From contig JAMAHW010000004.1 of NCBI GenBank assembly GCA_023627715.1, forward strand, positions 743,548-807,547: 64,000 nt of DNA, given 5' to 3'. A model generated the notes under the pieces. That model saw only the letters and a program-made list of their open reading frames with translations, ran no database searches and was not told the origin of the DNA. This DNA comes from Periconia sp. R9002. Lineage: Eukaryota; Ascomycota; Dothideomycetes; Pleosporales; Periconiaceae. A program made the position numbers and the translations under genes. Positions 30,755 to 43,900 of this stretch are shown piece by piece. The first letter of the stretch is position 1. Every line of letters starts with the position of its first letter.

Positions 30755-33700
30755 ACGACAGTGCTCACTTACAATCCAACAAACACCTGTCTATCTTCAG
30801 TTACATTCGGCTTTGGCGCACATCTTTGGCACTTCTATACACCCGTATGCTCCGCACATGGCACATCATCCTAATTCTGGCATATCAACATCTGTACATG
30901 CTTCCAAAGCATGCAGTTGGGTATGCACATTGAACACGAGGCAATGGGATTAGACCAGGGTCCCGCATCACATCCCGGTCGCCATCTACTAAGCACGCCG
31001 ACCACACCAACACTGCGCAATAACCGGATACCGAACACCTCAACCACATATTCTTAGTCTGCGGCGCGCACTGGGTGTCAACCCTGCTGTTGTGTGCCAC
31101 AAGCTTCTGCGGGGCCTCCCATCGCATCATGGCACTTACCGCCATTGCCGCCTCGTGATCCCACTCGGGACTCTTCCTTCTCATCTCAACACACGCGCTG
31201 GTTCGGGTGGACGGAATTGGGAATCTTCGACCTCTAGATCTGCCATCATTCCTGCAGTGATTTAATATTAAGCGACTTGCTTCTTTGTCTCTCCTTGGTT
31301 ATTGCATGAGTGGGCGCGCAACATGGGAATGATTTGAATGTACTTTTAGTCTTTGGTCGCACATTTTGGGAGTTTTTTGAATATGGGGGCTCAATCGGCC
31401 TAGGATCTACGGAATACCCATTATTTGCTAGCATCAATTTAATCACTTGATCGAAGATCACCAACCTATTCTACCGCGTCCCTCCGCTACGGCAAACCTT
31501 GCAGTGAAGTGATGATATCAGAGCCCCCGCGGCGCCATCCACTGCTGTTGGTGCGCATCCATGTCCACCATAGCTGGCTGGTCACGATAAGCCGATTCAG
31601 ACAGACCCAATTGACGGGCTCAGGCCTAGTGGCACGGCAGCTAACAACGTGCAGTATCTTGGTGGTACGGAAGGCCGTTGCGAGCATTGCGCGGAGCCAT
31701 CAATTCATGTTCCACCTTGTCTCGCAAACTTTGGCTTGGCGCTTGGTTGAGAGGGGGGGTTAAGGGGCACTCTCATGATCCATCACGATCCCATCTCACG
31801 ACAGCCACTGTATGTACGAGTTCTATACGGGGGCTCGCCAGGGTCGCTCACGGTTGGATTGGTTGTAACTTTTCGGCCGCGCAGTAGGATGTGACGCGTA
31901 CTTGGAAAGTCCAACATTGTGTGCCTCCTCCGAATACTCCGCTTAGAGACTTGCGCGTGACTCGCCGCCTCGACGCCTGATACTTGGTAGCGCTTGGACA
32001 AGTCGTCCTGAGACGACTCCTACAGCACCCCACAAACCCAGTCGGGTGGTGCAACTCGAATCACGTCAGCAGCCCAAACGGTAAATCCCACTTTCATCCT
32101 CCAAGCGTTCCTCACACCCTGGGATTTTCTGGGGTGAATGGGTAAGTACGTGAGGGAATCCTAACACTTCCATGTTCCTGGACGTGTCGTTGGAGATTGG
32201 ACGCAGCCGCAACAGCTCTGTAGTAGACACGCAAGCTGTTCACGTTTCCCGGGTCAATATCTGCTCAGCCAGCTCACCTCATCATCACTAGCCTTATCAG
32301 AGCAGAGCATCCCAAACCTGCTCACGGCTCCTGCGGCTTCAAGATGGAGGTTTGCGTATGCTCTCGATATTATCCCGAGTGATACAGCATTTGTAAAAGC
32401 TCCGTCTAAGTGATGTACGTAGATATTGTATGTCCGGCGAGCAACCCCACGCCCAAACATGGTTGATGCTTTGCTATGCCGCAATAGCACTTGAGATGGC
32501 TGTTTAGAGCGGGGCGTGCCAATTGCCGGTGTGGATGGAGCGAGCCACCTGTCAGCGCCAACAGGAATAGTACAGGTATAGTAGATGACGATGCCATGGC
32601 ACGATAGCCAAAAGTCGTGTACGGTGTGGCAGCATTCGCTCAGTGGACTCGGACCGAGTTCACACACACCCACCTACCCACCCACACATACACACACATG
32701 TTGGTTCTCCTCGGACCTATTTTCAGGTCCAGCTTACGGGCGGAAGCGTTCGTATCCAGAATATCAAAGACGGTTGTTCCTGGCAACTCTCACCACACTC
32801 TGCACCGCACCCGGCTGCAGGCACCACCTCAGCCCCTCAGCGTCAGCCGTCAGAACTCAATAATGCCCCTACACCATTTGCTCTTAAGTTAAGAGGGTTT
32901 ACCCCGCTAAGGTCTCACATAGGGGATGGCGTTCCGCGCCTGGCGATTGGCTGCGTGTTTGCATCGTTTCGCTCCCACCATCCATTGTGAAAGTCAGCAC
33001 TGCGCCGAGAACACCGACTTGGATACCCCGTTGCTATTCCCGAGCCACAGGCACACGCTGCAAGTGTGGGCGATCTTTGCATCACACACCTCACTCTTGG
33101 GCATGCCAAAAACAATCCGATCCAACAACTAGGCTGCTTGACCCAGCCAACGCATATCAAACTTCTGTCGTGTCCATTGGGTTTGCCTTGTCATGGGGCC
33201 GCCTAACAATATCACGGCATGACTCCAACCAACCCACTAATGGTCCCGTCGGAGACTGCCTCCTCTCCGCTCTCTGTCGTCATTGATTGCATTGAAACGT
33301 ATACAGTGCACACATTCATCACCACGGCCTCTTAGCTGCCTAATCTAACCGCATGGAGCGGATTTTGAGAAATAACTTGAGCGTAGCTGATCATAGTCAG
33401 AGGCCTAGTGACCAATAACCTGATACGGTTCATGGCAGCCAAGACGGCTGGGATGATTGTTTATACGGTATATTTTCTTACCTGAGCCTGCTCCATTGTG
33501 TGGCTCAGCAGAGTCCAGAGAGTAACATCGGCTGCGGTAGCCTGCGGAAAGGTGCTTGTATGCAGGTTTCAACATTCTACCAGCCTCGATCCATCCACCC
33601 GTACATTCACTGTTACGGCCAAGCATCCTCGCTTCCCAGTTCCAGCTGAGGGAAAAAAGAATCCCAAGAAGGCTCTGAACAGCCTGCGCGTCAAAGCAGT

Positions 33701-35891
33701 GGAGTCATCCGATATCTGCAGAATGCAGGCAGCATCTGCAGATTGGCAAATCCTGCAGAAGGAGCCTCTAGGTACCACTCTCCAGGCATGCATTGATCAC
33801 ATGCACATGTACTCCTTGCTCTCTGCATTCTTAATCCATGCCTGCAGATCCCCTCATGGCAACTCGTGCTTCCTACAGACCGTTCCACTCAATGCCGCTC
33901 ATCTCGCCTGCCTTGCGAGAACCCCAGTAAATCCTTCGAGATCATTGCGATGACTGTTCGTCAAGGGACCAGGGCTACATGCCTATGATTTCTCACCGCT
34001 TACCTGAATGGCCCATTGCTTCGCTCGTGCTGACGCATCCTGCGTTCTCGCTGCTTTCACCGACGGACACATCGCCCGCCGACTGCCGGAACCGTTGACA
34101 AGCCAAAACTTGTTTCACGTCCTCAAATGCAGTCGTGGAGCCATTGACGAGGAAACGGCCGGCCGAGGAGTGTACAGTAATAGACGCTGACCGAGATTTG
34201 ACGTGATTAGCTCCCATTACTACCACAAGACGATTCCACTTCTGGAAAACCTCGCGAGAGACTTTACTCGGTCCCCACCCCAACGGCAATGGCTCAAATC
34301 CTAATATTTACAGGCAGATGCTTCCGAACCAAAAGCGTTTCGGAGATTGATCGATGAGAAATTTTCATCTCTGAGCAGGAAACGCACCAGAGAAAGAAAA
34401 ATTTCCCCGGCCGACAGTGGCGAGTACAGATGCATCTGACATTTTGCTGCCGGGCTTGGCTGCGCAAATCTCCAACATTTTTCGCGCCTTGTTCTCCTGA
34501 AGATCATTGATGCCGCCCTGCGACAGGGCCACGCTACTTAGCGAAGCATCGTGACTCAAACGCACGCTCCTCATTGACTGGGTCAGACTGACTCGTTGGG
34601 TTCCTCTCTGTTTGCCTTCCATGCAAGATTCCTAATCTCCCTTTGGCGACCCTTCATTCTTTCAAAACCATACTCAAATATATGCGGCACTTTGATAATG
34701 TTTCAAATTGGAAAGTCGACACACTGCTCGGCACTTGGCCAGATGTCCCTTTTTTCTACATCCTGGATGGGAAAATCTCACCTGATTATTCAGTCTTTGC
34801 TCGTGGTCAGATGATCGCGCTTCGGGCGCTTAGTCCCAAGTTGACTGCTCACACCGTTCAACGTCTCAAAAAGTATATGCGTCGTATTCCGTGCCAGGTC
34901 GGTAATTTGTACCCAGGCCCGCGGTATATTTTTCAATGAACATCACACACTTCGCTTGCATAGACAACTAGCAGTTGTAGCGTTTCAATATCCAATACTT
35001 CTGAAGTGCGGTGAAGACTTGTCCGACATGTCTCTGACCCGACTTCGCCCCCAACACTATGCACATGCAGACTGCACCAACGTCCCTTCAATCTATCTGC
35101 TAGGGCAGACATTCTCACTTTCTTCGTCTTCTAACTGTTCAGAGACATCCTTAAATCTACTGTACCGTGTGGCTTGATTACTAAACCTGCTCATCCTGCG
35201 CGTCGCTCAGGGTCTATCGAATCGGGCACTCTGCAGGTGGATGGGCAAAAGGGAAATAGTATTTCCGGGGGAAATTGGGCTTATTATTATTGGAATGTGA
35301 TACATGAGATGAGCAGAACAAGGTGTGGCTTGTTGCAATGTGGACCCCAACACACGCATTGAACCTTCTATCACGCCGCTCACGTGATCGGTGATATCGT
35401 AGATCATGGATGTGGAAATGCCCTGGTCTACGCTTCTTCACCGATCACAATGAACTGGTAATATATTAATATGTTGCATGGCTTTTCTTATCTCCACACG
35501 CAAAGTTTCCCGACTCAGTGTACACATCGACCCTGGTCGAGTTGTCACTACCAAATTAAGATCATTGGAAGGATCAAAAAGCCACTTGATGCATGCTTAG
35601 CCTCGCATTCTGTATGGGCGTGGAAGTTGATGGTATGGGCAGCGTTCAAGGATACAGAGAACGGTGAAGAGCTGCATATCCTTCTTAATACGCAATGTGC
35701 CACAATTGTTGGCGTGATAGCCGTCTGTCAGCACACTGAACACGGAACAAAGAGTGAGACATTCGATGGTGGTACAACCGTCAATTGCCGCAATATCAAT
35801 CTCCCAAAGATGACTTCCCGCCACTTTTCGTATACTACACATGCCTTCGAGCCGATACCGCTCTGAGCCCATTTCCCCTTTCAGTCCTTGC
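30755..35891. other. Right half of the gene desert
   Basis: 5.1 kb with no supportable gene. Short CA-rich sequence occurs at about 32660-32700. A frame at 34682-34939 (85 codons from its first ATG) has smooth protein-like composition (e.g. WPDVPFFYILDGK) but no known family or splice partners. Frames at 33498-33953 and 32254-32673 look random. No transposon ORF, tRNA or rRNA was seen. Confidence 0.5.
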
Positions 35892-37278
35892 TCAAACAGA
35901 AGTATACAATCCAAGTAGTGATTTCAAGCTCGGTGTCTTACCCGTCTGCAACAGCAAGCTCAAGGCTCCATTGCCCAAGTACAAGGGGCATTTAATGCTT
36001 TGAGCCTCTTGTACAGCCTTCTTCAGCCCGTCGAAGAAACCTTCTGGTACACTTGCGTCTTCACCGTTCCCCTCCAGTATGGGGATCATCTTCGTAGCAT
36101 ACTCTTTGAATATAGCGCTCCCTCCCGCGGCCTCAACCACCAGCTCGTACATTTGAGCCAGAGGGATCCCGACATGCTTAGCGAATGCAAGGCTCTCGGC
36201 TGCTGCGCAAAGATGGATCCCGATGAGGAGGTCGGTGACCAACTTGAGTTTTGCCTTCTTGTCTTCCTCTGAGAGTGTGGTTTGGATGCTGGAGACGGGC
36301 TCAGATGTCCAGAGGCGGACGAGACCCGCGTCGTCGTTGGGACCAAAGCCCCTATCTACCCCCGAGAAGTAGACTTGCTCCGTGATGGAACAGAGTGGAA
36401 GTGGGAAGTTGAGGAGACGTCCCATGGACGTTATTATGCCCTTTTTCCATTGAGTTAGCACAATCACTCTTCAACTTTACAGTTCATCGAAGTAACTGCA
36501 TGATGGACGGGATCTTTGTACTCACAGCATCCTTCAACACAATCGTGACCGCACTTGCGCCGGGGAAATAATCCTCAGACAACGTCCTCACACTCCTATT
36601 CTCAAACATCCAACTCCAAGCCTGACTCCCCACAACCGCCTCCCTAACCTCCTTCCCATTCAACCCCAACCGCGCCGCAAACCCAAAGCTCTCACTCACA
36701 GCCAGAATCTGAACCGCAGCAAGCACCTGGTGCACCATTTTCATATTACTCCCCGCACCCACGCCCCCCTTGACAACAAACAGCTTCGACGGCGCAGACA
36801 TCTCCTCGAGCAAAAACCTCCCCTTCTCAAACACCGCATCGGAAGCACCAGCCATGATCGACAGCGTGCCCTCGGCCGCACGTATCGCGCCGCCCGAGAC
36901 AGGCGCATCCACAAAGTACACATCCCCTCTCCCGCGCTCCTTCAACTCCTTCTCAACACCCTGCGCATACGCACTCGGCACCGTCGAGCACAGGTAGAGC
37001 GTAGCGCCGTTGGGCAGACCCTCGAGGATGCCGCCGGCGCCGAAGATGGCGTCCTGCGCCTGCTGCGCCGTCGCCACCATGCACACGTAGAAGGCCTTGT
37101 CCTTTGCCGACTCGGAAAGCGAAGACGAGGGTGTGCCGCCTGCTGCTGCGAACTTCTCGAGCGTCGGCGCCCACACATCGAACCCCGTCACGGCGTACCC
37201 TGATTTCACCAGGTGCGTCGCCATGCCGAAGCCCATGGCTCCGAGGCCGCAGAAACCGATGGCGGGTTTGGAGGACAT
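35892..37278 (-). CDS. 3-hydroxyisobutyrate/L-threonate dehydrogenase-like protein with extra C-domain
   Basis: NAD(P)-dependent 3-hydroxyacid dehydrogenase. Two exons, 37278-36526 and 36440-35892, give 433 residues; the 85-bp intron has a gctaac branch site. The Rossmann motif GFCGLGAMG is at 8-16, the substrate loop DAPVSGG at 124-130 and the catalytic lysine K180 in GAGSNMKMVHQ. The KxxHQ context favours the L-threonate/tartronate-semialdehyde-like branch over valine catabolism. Family members have about 300 residues. Here residues 315-375 (LVTDLLIGIHLCAAAESLAFAKHVGIP onward) look like a second copy of the helical C-terminal domain at 180-235. This duplicated form is, I believe, common in fungi. 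It probably acts in the cytosol, since no targeting peptide is seen. The true substrate is undetermined. Confidence 0.9.
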
Positions 37279-38741
37279 GGTTCGTTTTGTTGTTTTTAGG
37301 AGCTCTGTTCGTGAACTTGTCTTCCGCTGGTCTTGCTCTAGTTTGAATAGGAGAGGTCACACGGATGTTAGACCACGGAATTGACACACTCTTGGTCACA
37401 CAGCAGGAGAAAGGAAAGGGGGACGAAGCAAGAAAGTATCGTACTTAGAGTAACCAAAACAACGAAAGAAGAGAGAAGAGAGAAGAACAAGAAGTCGCCC
37501 AACCAAAAGAATCAAGTGCAAACAAATAACGCAAAAGCCGACAAACAGTAAACAGCCCTCAGCAACCAACCCCTCGGCGATCGCGCCGAACCACCCCTTT
37601 CCCAAACATGCCATCCCTTTCCGACGTGGGGGGAGGGGGAGAAAAACAAGAAGGATAAATTAATACATACCGGTACCTGATTAAACTACCCTTTCCAGGA
37701 ACCCAAACGCCGAAAGCATCAATATCTCAATATCAAAATTCACTCAACCCTCCCATGCACTTCCCCCCTCCCTCCCCACACCCACTGTTCCAATTCAACA
37801 ATCGTACAATCTCAAAACAAATGCCTCTCCGAAAACTGATGATGTTGGAATACCTATAATGCTCATTCATGAGCCGGCAAAAATGCCCCGCACTATGACG
37901 GATGAGGGGCTGGTGGGGTAAGCCGTAGCGGCAAATGTGGGCAGAAATGGGGTCGCGGGTGAGTTGATTGTTCGGTTGCCGGTTCGTTTGTCGTGGAGTG
38001 GAGTGGGTACGACTCTCGGTGTTTGACCGATGGATGGGTGGGTTGGCTGCATGTGGGAAGCCGGTGGGAGAATTGCGGATGTGGTGGTGTTGGTTGGGTT
38101 TGTTGGTCAGCTCACTTTTTTCATTGCTTCGTCTATTGTCACTGTAATGGGTGTGTTTGTGTGCAATCTTCATGCAGTCATTTTTGTTGGGAAGAAAATC
38201 TTTTATGGCTGTGCGGAAGATAAATTTTCCAATAAAACGGGAATATCTCTATGCTGAAGCGTATTACTCACTGTACGTGAAAATGTCGATTTGCATGCAA
38301 TGGTGTTATACGATTGAAGCAACCCTATGTATTGACCATCTCTTTCTACCAATTTTTCTCATTGTAACCGTTGTTCTTGATTCGATGCAGAGAAAGAAAA
38401 AGAATGCAAAGCATTATCGTCTGGTGTATCATCCTGATCATTGCCTCAACCATACTTTTTTATATCGTTATCGAATAGGCCTATGGGAGCCACACGCTTG
38501 TTTTGCGAAATTTGGCCGTTGGTAGTAAGCAGCATTAAAATCCAACTCTTCTTGCTCTCTATGCTTACATCCACGGGGTTTGACATTGCGTTCACCTCTA
38601 AAAGGACATTGCTCCGAGATTTAACTTCGGATACCCAGTGGAATGCTCGGCTTCATCTCACTATCGTTTCGATACGAATCATCACAGATGAGAATCTTTC
38701 TAGTCAATATTTGTATGTATAAGCAACCGAAAATGATAGCA
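37279..38741. other. Intergenic, dehydrogenase promoter and esterase 3' region
   Basis: About 1.46 kb. Next to the dehydrogenase, GA-rich sequence (about 37455-37490) and a strongly G/T-biased plus strand (37985-38110, that is a CA/CT-rich minus strand) suggest promoter and leader DNA of the leftward gene. From about 38130 to 38740 the DNA is AT-rich with no gene seen. Confidence 0.5.
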
Positions 38742-40450
38742 TTATACAGGCACTTTATCAGCAACACTCATCCAGAACGCACACCTCCTCTCCAACAGCG
38801 ATATGCTTTCATCTACTACCCCATTGCTTCTTACCATAAACTGCTTCCCTTCCCTCAAAGCAGGAACACCCACTACGCTGTTGTTGGTGGTTTTGTGTGC
38901 ATTTGGATCTCCAGTTTGTATGAAACTCGCCATGGCGCCTGCATATGCATGATAAGTCAAAGGATCTGTTTCTTGAACGGAGTTCAATGTATTCCACTAC
39001 AACAGCAGTCAGCTCTATTGGATCTTGAAGCAGAGTCGGCACTCACGTATATTGTGTCGCTAGCATGCTTTGCAGGATTGATCGTGTATTCGGCCAACCA
39101 CCCTTTCTCGGCTTTGCTCGATATCCAGTACGCAGGACACGCCAGAACGAGGTCGCGATATACTAGTCCCGCTCGTTCGTAAGTGCTATTCCATGATATG
39201 TTCTCGGCAGTTCCTGTTACTGGGTACTGTTCCTTCACCTGATCGAGTTCTTCTTTCGAGAAATTGGGAAGGTAACCCTCAAGCCACGACTCAAACGAGG
39301 CAACAGAGGAATTGAATCCCCCTTCCCCATCCACCTGTAGGAATCCCGGTGGAACAAAATTCTCCCCTTCACGGAGATTATAAGTAGCCATAACAGCCTC
39401 AGCATTAACCTCACCGTTCCTCACAACTTCCGACAACGGCGCCGAAAGAAAGTCCTCATCTATCACGGGACCCCACGTAAACGTACTCGTCGTGTACTGC
39501 TGGCTCGTCGTCAACGGCAAACTGACATCCCTCAATTTCTGTACATCCACACTTTTCAAACACGATATTTCATCCGCTTCTTCCTCCGTCTTGCAGCCAA
39601 CTCCTGTCACGACTTTCTCATATAGAGCTTCGTTCTCTGCGCTATCATATCGATATGTCCTCGGCCAGAAAGGACTACTCGCTAATGACTTGGTGAACAA
39701 GCTTGTTCCATTCTGCCCTTCCTCGTCACTGCCATTTTTCTTCTTCCTCTTGCCTGCCGCAATCGTATGCGCAACTACACTCCCCCCACCTGCACTCTGT
39801 CCCCAAATCGTGACATTTGCCCTGTCTCCGCCAAACGCATGAACATACTTCTGAATCCACTCCAACGCAGCCCTTTGATCCAAAGGCCCCGCGTTGAGAT
39901 CTGTTTCAGGATGCTTTTGTATCTTTTTCCCGGACAAAAAGCCGAAGACGTTGGTGCGGTAATTGCTGTACACAACCACGTAGTCGTTCGTCTGACTGAC
40001 GTTCAAGACTGGGAATCCGGATGGGGGAATGTTAAAGGTCGCACTACCCTGCACGAAGCCGCCTCCATAGAAGGTAAGGAGTACCGGCCGAAGAGGCTGC
40101 TCCGGTGTCCATGGTCGTGAATAGAGGCCTAAGTATAAGCAGTCTTCAGAGCCGTTGACTGTACGTTGCGGACACATGTCAAAGGCCTGGTCGGTGTTGT
40201 ACGTGCCATTTGTGATGTGGAGAGGTGGTTGAGGGGCGCGGAAACGGTTTGGTCCTGCGGTAGAGGCGCCGAAGGGGATTTTGCGGAAGTAGGTTATGTT
40301 GTAGGTTGGTGAATAGGCGCCGCGGAAAGTTCCATAGTCCAGTGGTACACTGAGTGAACCATTATTGGTGGAGACGGGGGAGGTGAGGGTCAGGACGCAG
40401 AGATGTAGTGCTGAGAAAAGGAGGGCGTATGGGCGTGACTGGGGATACAT
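38742..40450 (-). CDS. Secreted type-B carboxylesterase/lipase
   Basis: Alpha/beta-hydrolase of the carboxylesterase type-B family, probably secreted. Two exons, 40450-39047 and 38996-38742, give 552 residues; the 49-bp intron joins DTIY to WNTLNSVQETDP. The start MYPQSRP gives a hydrophobic leader (residues 7-25, YALLFSALHLCVLTLTS) fitting a signal peptide; in-frame Met codons lie upstream (40468, 40534) but give a polar extension. The oxyanion loop YGGGFVQG is at 128-135, the nucleophile S219 in GQSAGGG, the likely acid is in LREGENF (about 361) and the His is H462 in KHASD. Several N-glycosylation sequons (NGT, NVS, NSS) agree with secretion. An odd Lys-rich insert, KRKKKNGSDEEG, follows the nucleophile region at about 234-245. 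Substrate is unknown. Confidence 0.92.
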
Positions 40451-40959
40451 GGTGGAGAGATGAAGCATGCACGTGTATAACCAAGTTATGTGCGAGTGCC
40501 TCAAAGTAATTGGGTTGTATTTCTTGGTGGTCAAATATTAGTATATGGATCTTTAGGCATAATTCTCCCGGCCAACCGAACCCAGCTCCCCGGTAGTGAA
40601 TACATGAGGAACTTGACATGGGTATGCACCTCCTCCACAAAGTTGTAGCGTCGGCATATCTAGCACCGAGGTGTCTGAGAATTAAAGACTCAAGTATACT
40701 TTGTCTAGGATTTGATGGACTACTTCGCCTCGATTTCTTCCGACACTTGTACTGATGTGAGCAATCTGCATAACAGTCATGCAGTGCTTAAAGAGACATA
40801 GTTAGGTCGAAATCTGTAGGACTGCTACACACGTAAAATCCAATAAGTTCATAGTGATTGATTGATGATCTAAGACCTGAGCTGTACCCAAACGCCGCCC
40901 ATATGTTATCGTCATTCATGAAGTCGTCCGAGTCTCCCAAACACGTCACCAGCCATGCA
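40451..40959. other. Intergenic between esterase and SPC105
   Basis: 509 bp with no gene seen. The left part is the promoter of the leftward esterase gene and the right part is the 3' region of the leftward kinetochore gene. Confidence 0.55.
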
Positions 40960-43900
40960 TTACGCTCGCTCTCCTTTTCTGCCAGTAGCCTTTAATCTAT
41001 TCGACAAATCCTGAACAGCTTCAGCCCAGACCATCATGTTCTTCTGATCTTTAACCTCTTTTCCGCAGTAGTCGCGTAAGAATGCACCCATCTTCTCCTC
41101 ACTGTATTTTTCGCCATATATGAGTTCAGCCGTTGCTTTCACTTCGGTCTCGACTCCCCCCATGCCTAGACCAACGCCAACCTCGAATGTGACTTTGACT
41201 TTGGTCTGTAGTGTAGGTAGGAGCATGTTACAAGAGATGGCCATGCGCTCATCAGATAGGATGGATTCTTCAGTGATATGGTCGTGCTCAAGCCAGCGCA
41301 CTCCTTCAGCCACCGCAAGTGCGCACGCCCACCCTTGCTTGATGAGCTGGAGAAGCCCAGCAATCCGTGTTTGAGATTGAGGAATGCAATGGAGTTGGGC
41401 TCGAATCATCTGGAGGAAAAAGCGCTTGCTGGTTGTCAAAGGCCGCGGGTGCGGTGTAGCACCATCTCCGATGTATGACAGCGATATAGATGCATTCGGT
41501 CCGTCTGCACCGGTGGCGAAGGCAGAAGGCAGGAAATACAGCTCAAGATCGTTTAGATAAGCCATGGTCACCATAGTTGACGAAGCAGATGTGATGGTCC
41601 AGCCATGTGCTTGCTCTAAAACAGTGACTTTGGCTGTACGTAGGTTAGTAGGAATAGTTGTTTAAAATGATATAAGATTACGCATACCTTTCAGATCGTT
41701 GACCTCGGTTGTAGACCACCCGCGATACTCTTCACGCATGCGCTCGGCAGCTTTAATCTCTTGTAGACATTCGACCTTGCGCTCTTTCGCGGCCTCAATA
41801 CGTGACTCCTTATCCGCCAGCTCTGCCTGTAATTGGGTCACGAGTCGTTGTTTCTCCTCAAGCTCGGTATCAAGAGCAACAAGTTGCTCTCTTGCTTGTT
41901 CCAATTCTTGTCGATCGCAGCTATTTAACTCGTCATGGCGTTGTTGAAGTCGTTTATACTCAACATCCAGATGCTCTTGTTTGTCGGTCAGCGCGGGAAG
42001 CACGGCTTCTAGCAATTCCTCTCGTTTGTTCAACACGTTCTCGTCTCGTTTAAACCCGTCCATTGTGCTGAGAAGACCAGCCTTGAGGTCTTGAAGAAGT
42101 GTACTTCTCCAGTTATACCATTCCCCACGTGCTTCGAGACGAGCATGCGACTTCAAATTCTTGAACTGATTATCCATAATAGCACGTTGGTCGGGAGGTG
42201 CGGTAAGATACTCGCTAAAAAGGAGAGGATTCTCTTCCATGACATTGGCTTCCATGGTGCGAACGAAATGGCGTCCATCTGATATATATTTTTTCATCTC
42301 GTGGCAAGCATGTTGATACAGCTCGAATTCTGGAAGCGTGCAGGCTCCGGCAGCTACGTATCGGTCAAGTGATTCTTCCTTCTCCTCAACCTCGGTGTCA
42401 CGGAAGGCAGCTGGAGCAGCTGTATGTCGTCTTTTAGTAGTGCTCAAGTCCATGAAACGAATCCTAGTCAAATCCAGGAAGTCTTGTAGTGAGATACGTT
42501 CAATTTCGGAAACTTCCTCCTCAACCACCGCTTCGGAAGGCTCATTTTCCTTTTCGGGTTCTGAGCCGAACATGACCTGTTTCTTTGGGCTTAAGCTTTT
42601 CCTTGGTGTGGGCTTCTTTGGTGTCGGTGTTTTCTGTTTTGGCGTGGTTTCCTTCTGCGGTGTCTGCGCTTTCTTTGGTGTCATCCCACGCTTAACTGGT
42701 GACATGAGCATTTGTTTTCTCGGCGTTGAAAGTAGTTTGATATTGTTTGATAGTAAAGTCGTATTTTTCAAAGATGGCTCTTCTCGAGCAGCTGCGAGGG
42801 GACTGAATTGCATGGAGGATAAGGACGACCGACGTCGATTGAGGATAGGAGCAGCAATGGGATCAGCAGGAATATGAAGGGGTTCATTCCGAGGTTGACT
42901 TTGCGGCGTAGATACAGCTTCCACTGGTCTGGAAATGCTCTGTGGGGTACTTCGCACAAAAGGCGACGGCTCAAACTCTTCGGTTTGCTTTGGACGTTGG
43001 AAGACCTCTGGTGTTGCGAGATTAAGGCTTCGGCGAGGCCGTCCGGGTGATTTCATAGGGGTCTCGTTCACGACTTTCTGCGGTGATATCGCAGGTGTTG
43101 TGCTCGCATTTGGCGTTTTGTTGCGTCCCGGTGACTTTTCTGGAAATTTTTTGGGCGTTGGGGTGCTGACTTTGGGAGACAAAGTTGTATGTACCATGTT
43201 ACTTTTATCCGGAGTTTGCTTGTTCGATGTGATTTGTTTGATGCCAGGACCCACTATCTTAGTAAATTCCATAGAAAGGTCCTCGTTTTCATCATCCGGT
43301 TCGCTTTGAGCTGGTATCTCGAAGGCAGGGGTATTTTGAGTTGTTTTGATGGACCCCACCGCAAGAGTGAAATCCATTGTGTTATCCTCGAGGGAAACGT
43401 CAGCGCTGTCGCGCTGCTCACCATCTATTCCTTTGGCCGGCGAGACCCGACTCTTAATGGCACCAGTAGCTAGAGTGAAATCCATTGTTTGATCATCTGA
43501 AGCTGGACTGGCGTTCTTTGATCCTTGATTTCGAAGGCTCGTCCTGCGGCTCGAAACGCGCTTAGCCGGACTGCCTTGAGATGCGTCAAGTTGTGATACT
43601 CTGCGTTTCAGACTCTTCCTACGATTCGCCGGTTCTTGAGAGGCGAGGGCTTTGATGGTCCCCAATGGCATTGTCAACTCCATGCTCATATCCTCCGATT
43701 CAGGGCTTCTTAATTCTGGATAAGCTACAATCCTGCCCACAGCTTTGGTAATATCCATGCTCATATCTTCGCCATCCTCATCGGCGTCGTGAGATCTAGC
43801 AGGAGAGCCGGAGAAGGGGTCCTCATTTTCATCTTCCGGTGTACGCGCGACCTGAGTTTTTTGCGCCCAAGGTTTGAATGACGCAGTGATCTCTTCTTCT

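Noticed and set aside
30435..30953. 172-codon frame with a poly-Tyr run
   Set aside because: The poly-Tyr is the ACT microsatellite read in one frame; the rest is Ser/His/Leu-rich leader-like sequence. The 33-codon ATG frame nearby is a better candidate.
26966..35891. The desert as a telomere, rDNA or repeat-induced-mutation block
   Set aside because: No telomere repeats, no rRNA-like sequence and no strong TA-rich bias by eye. It looks like mixed-composition unique DNA.
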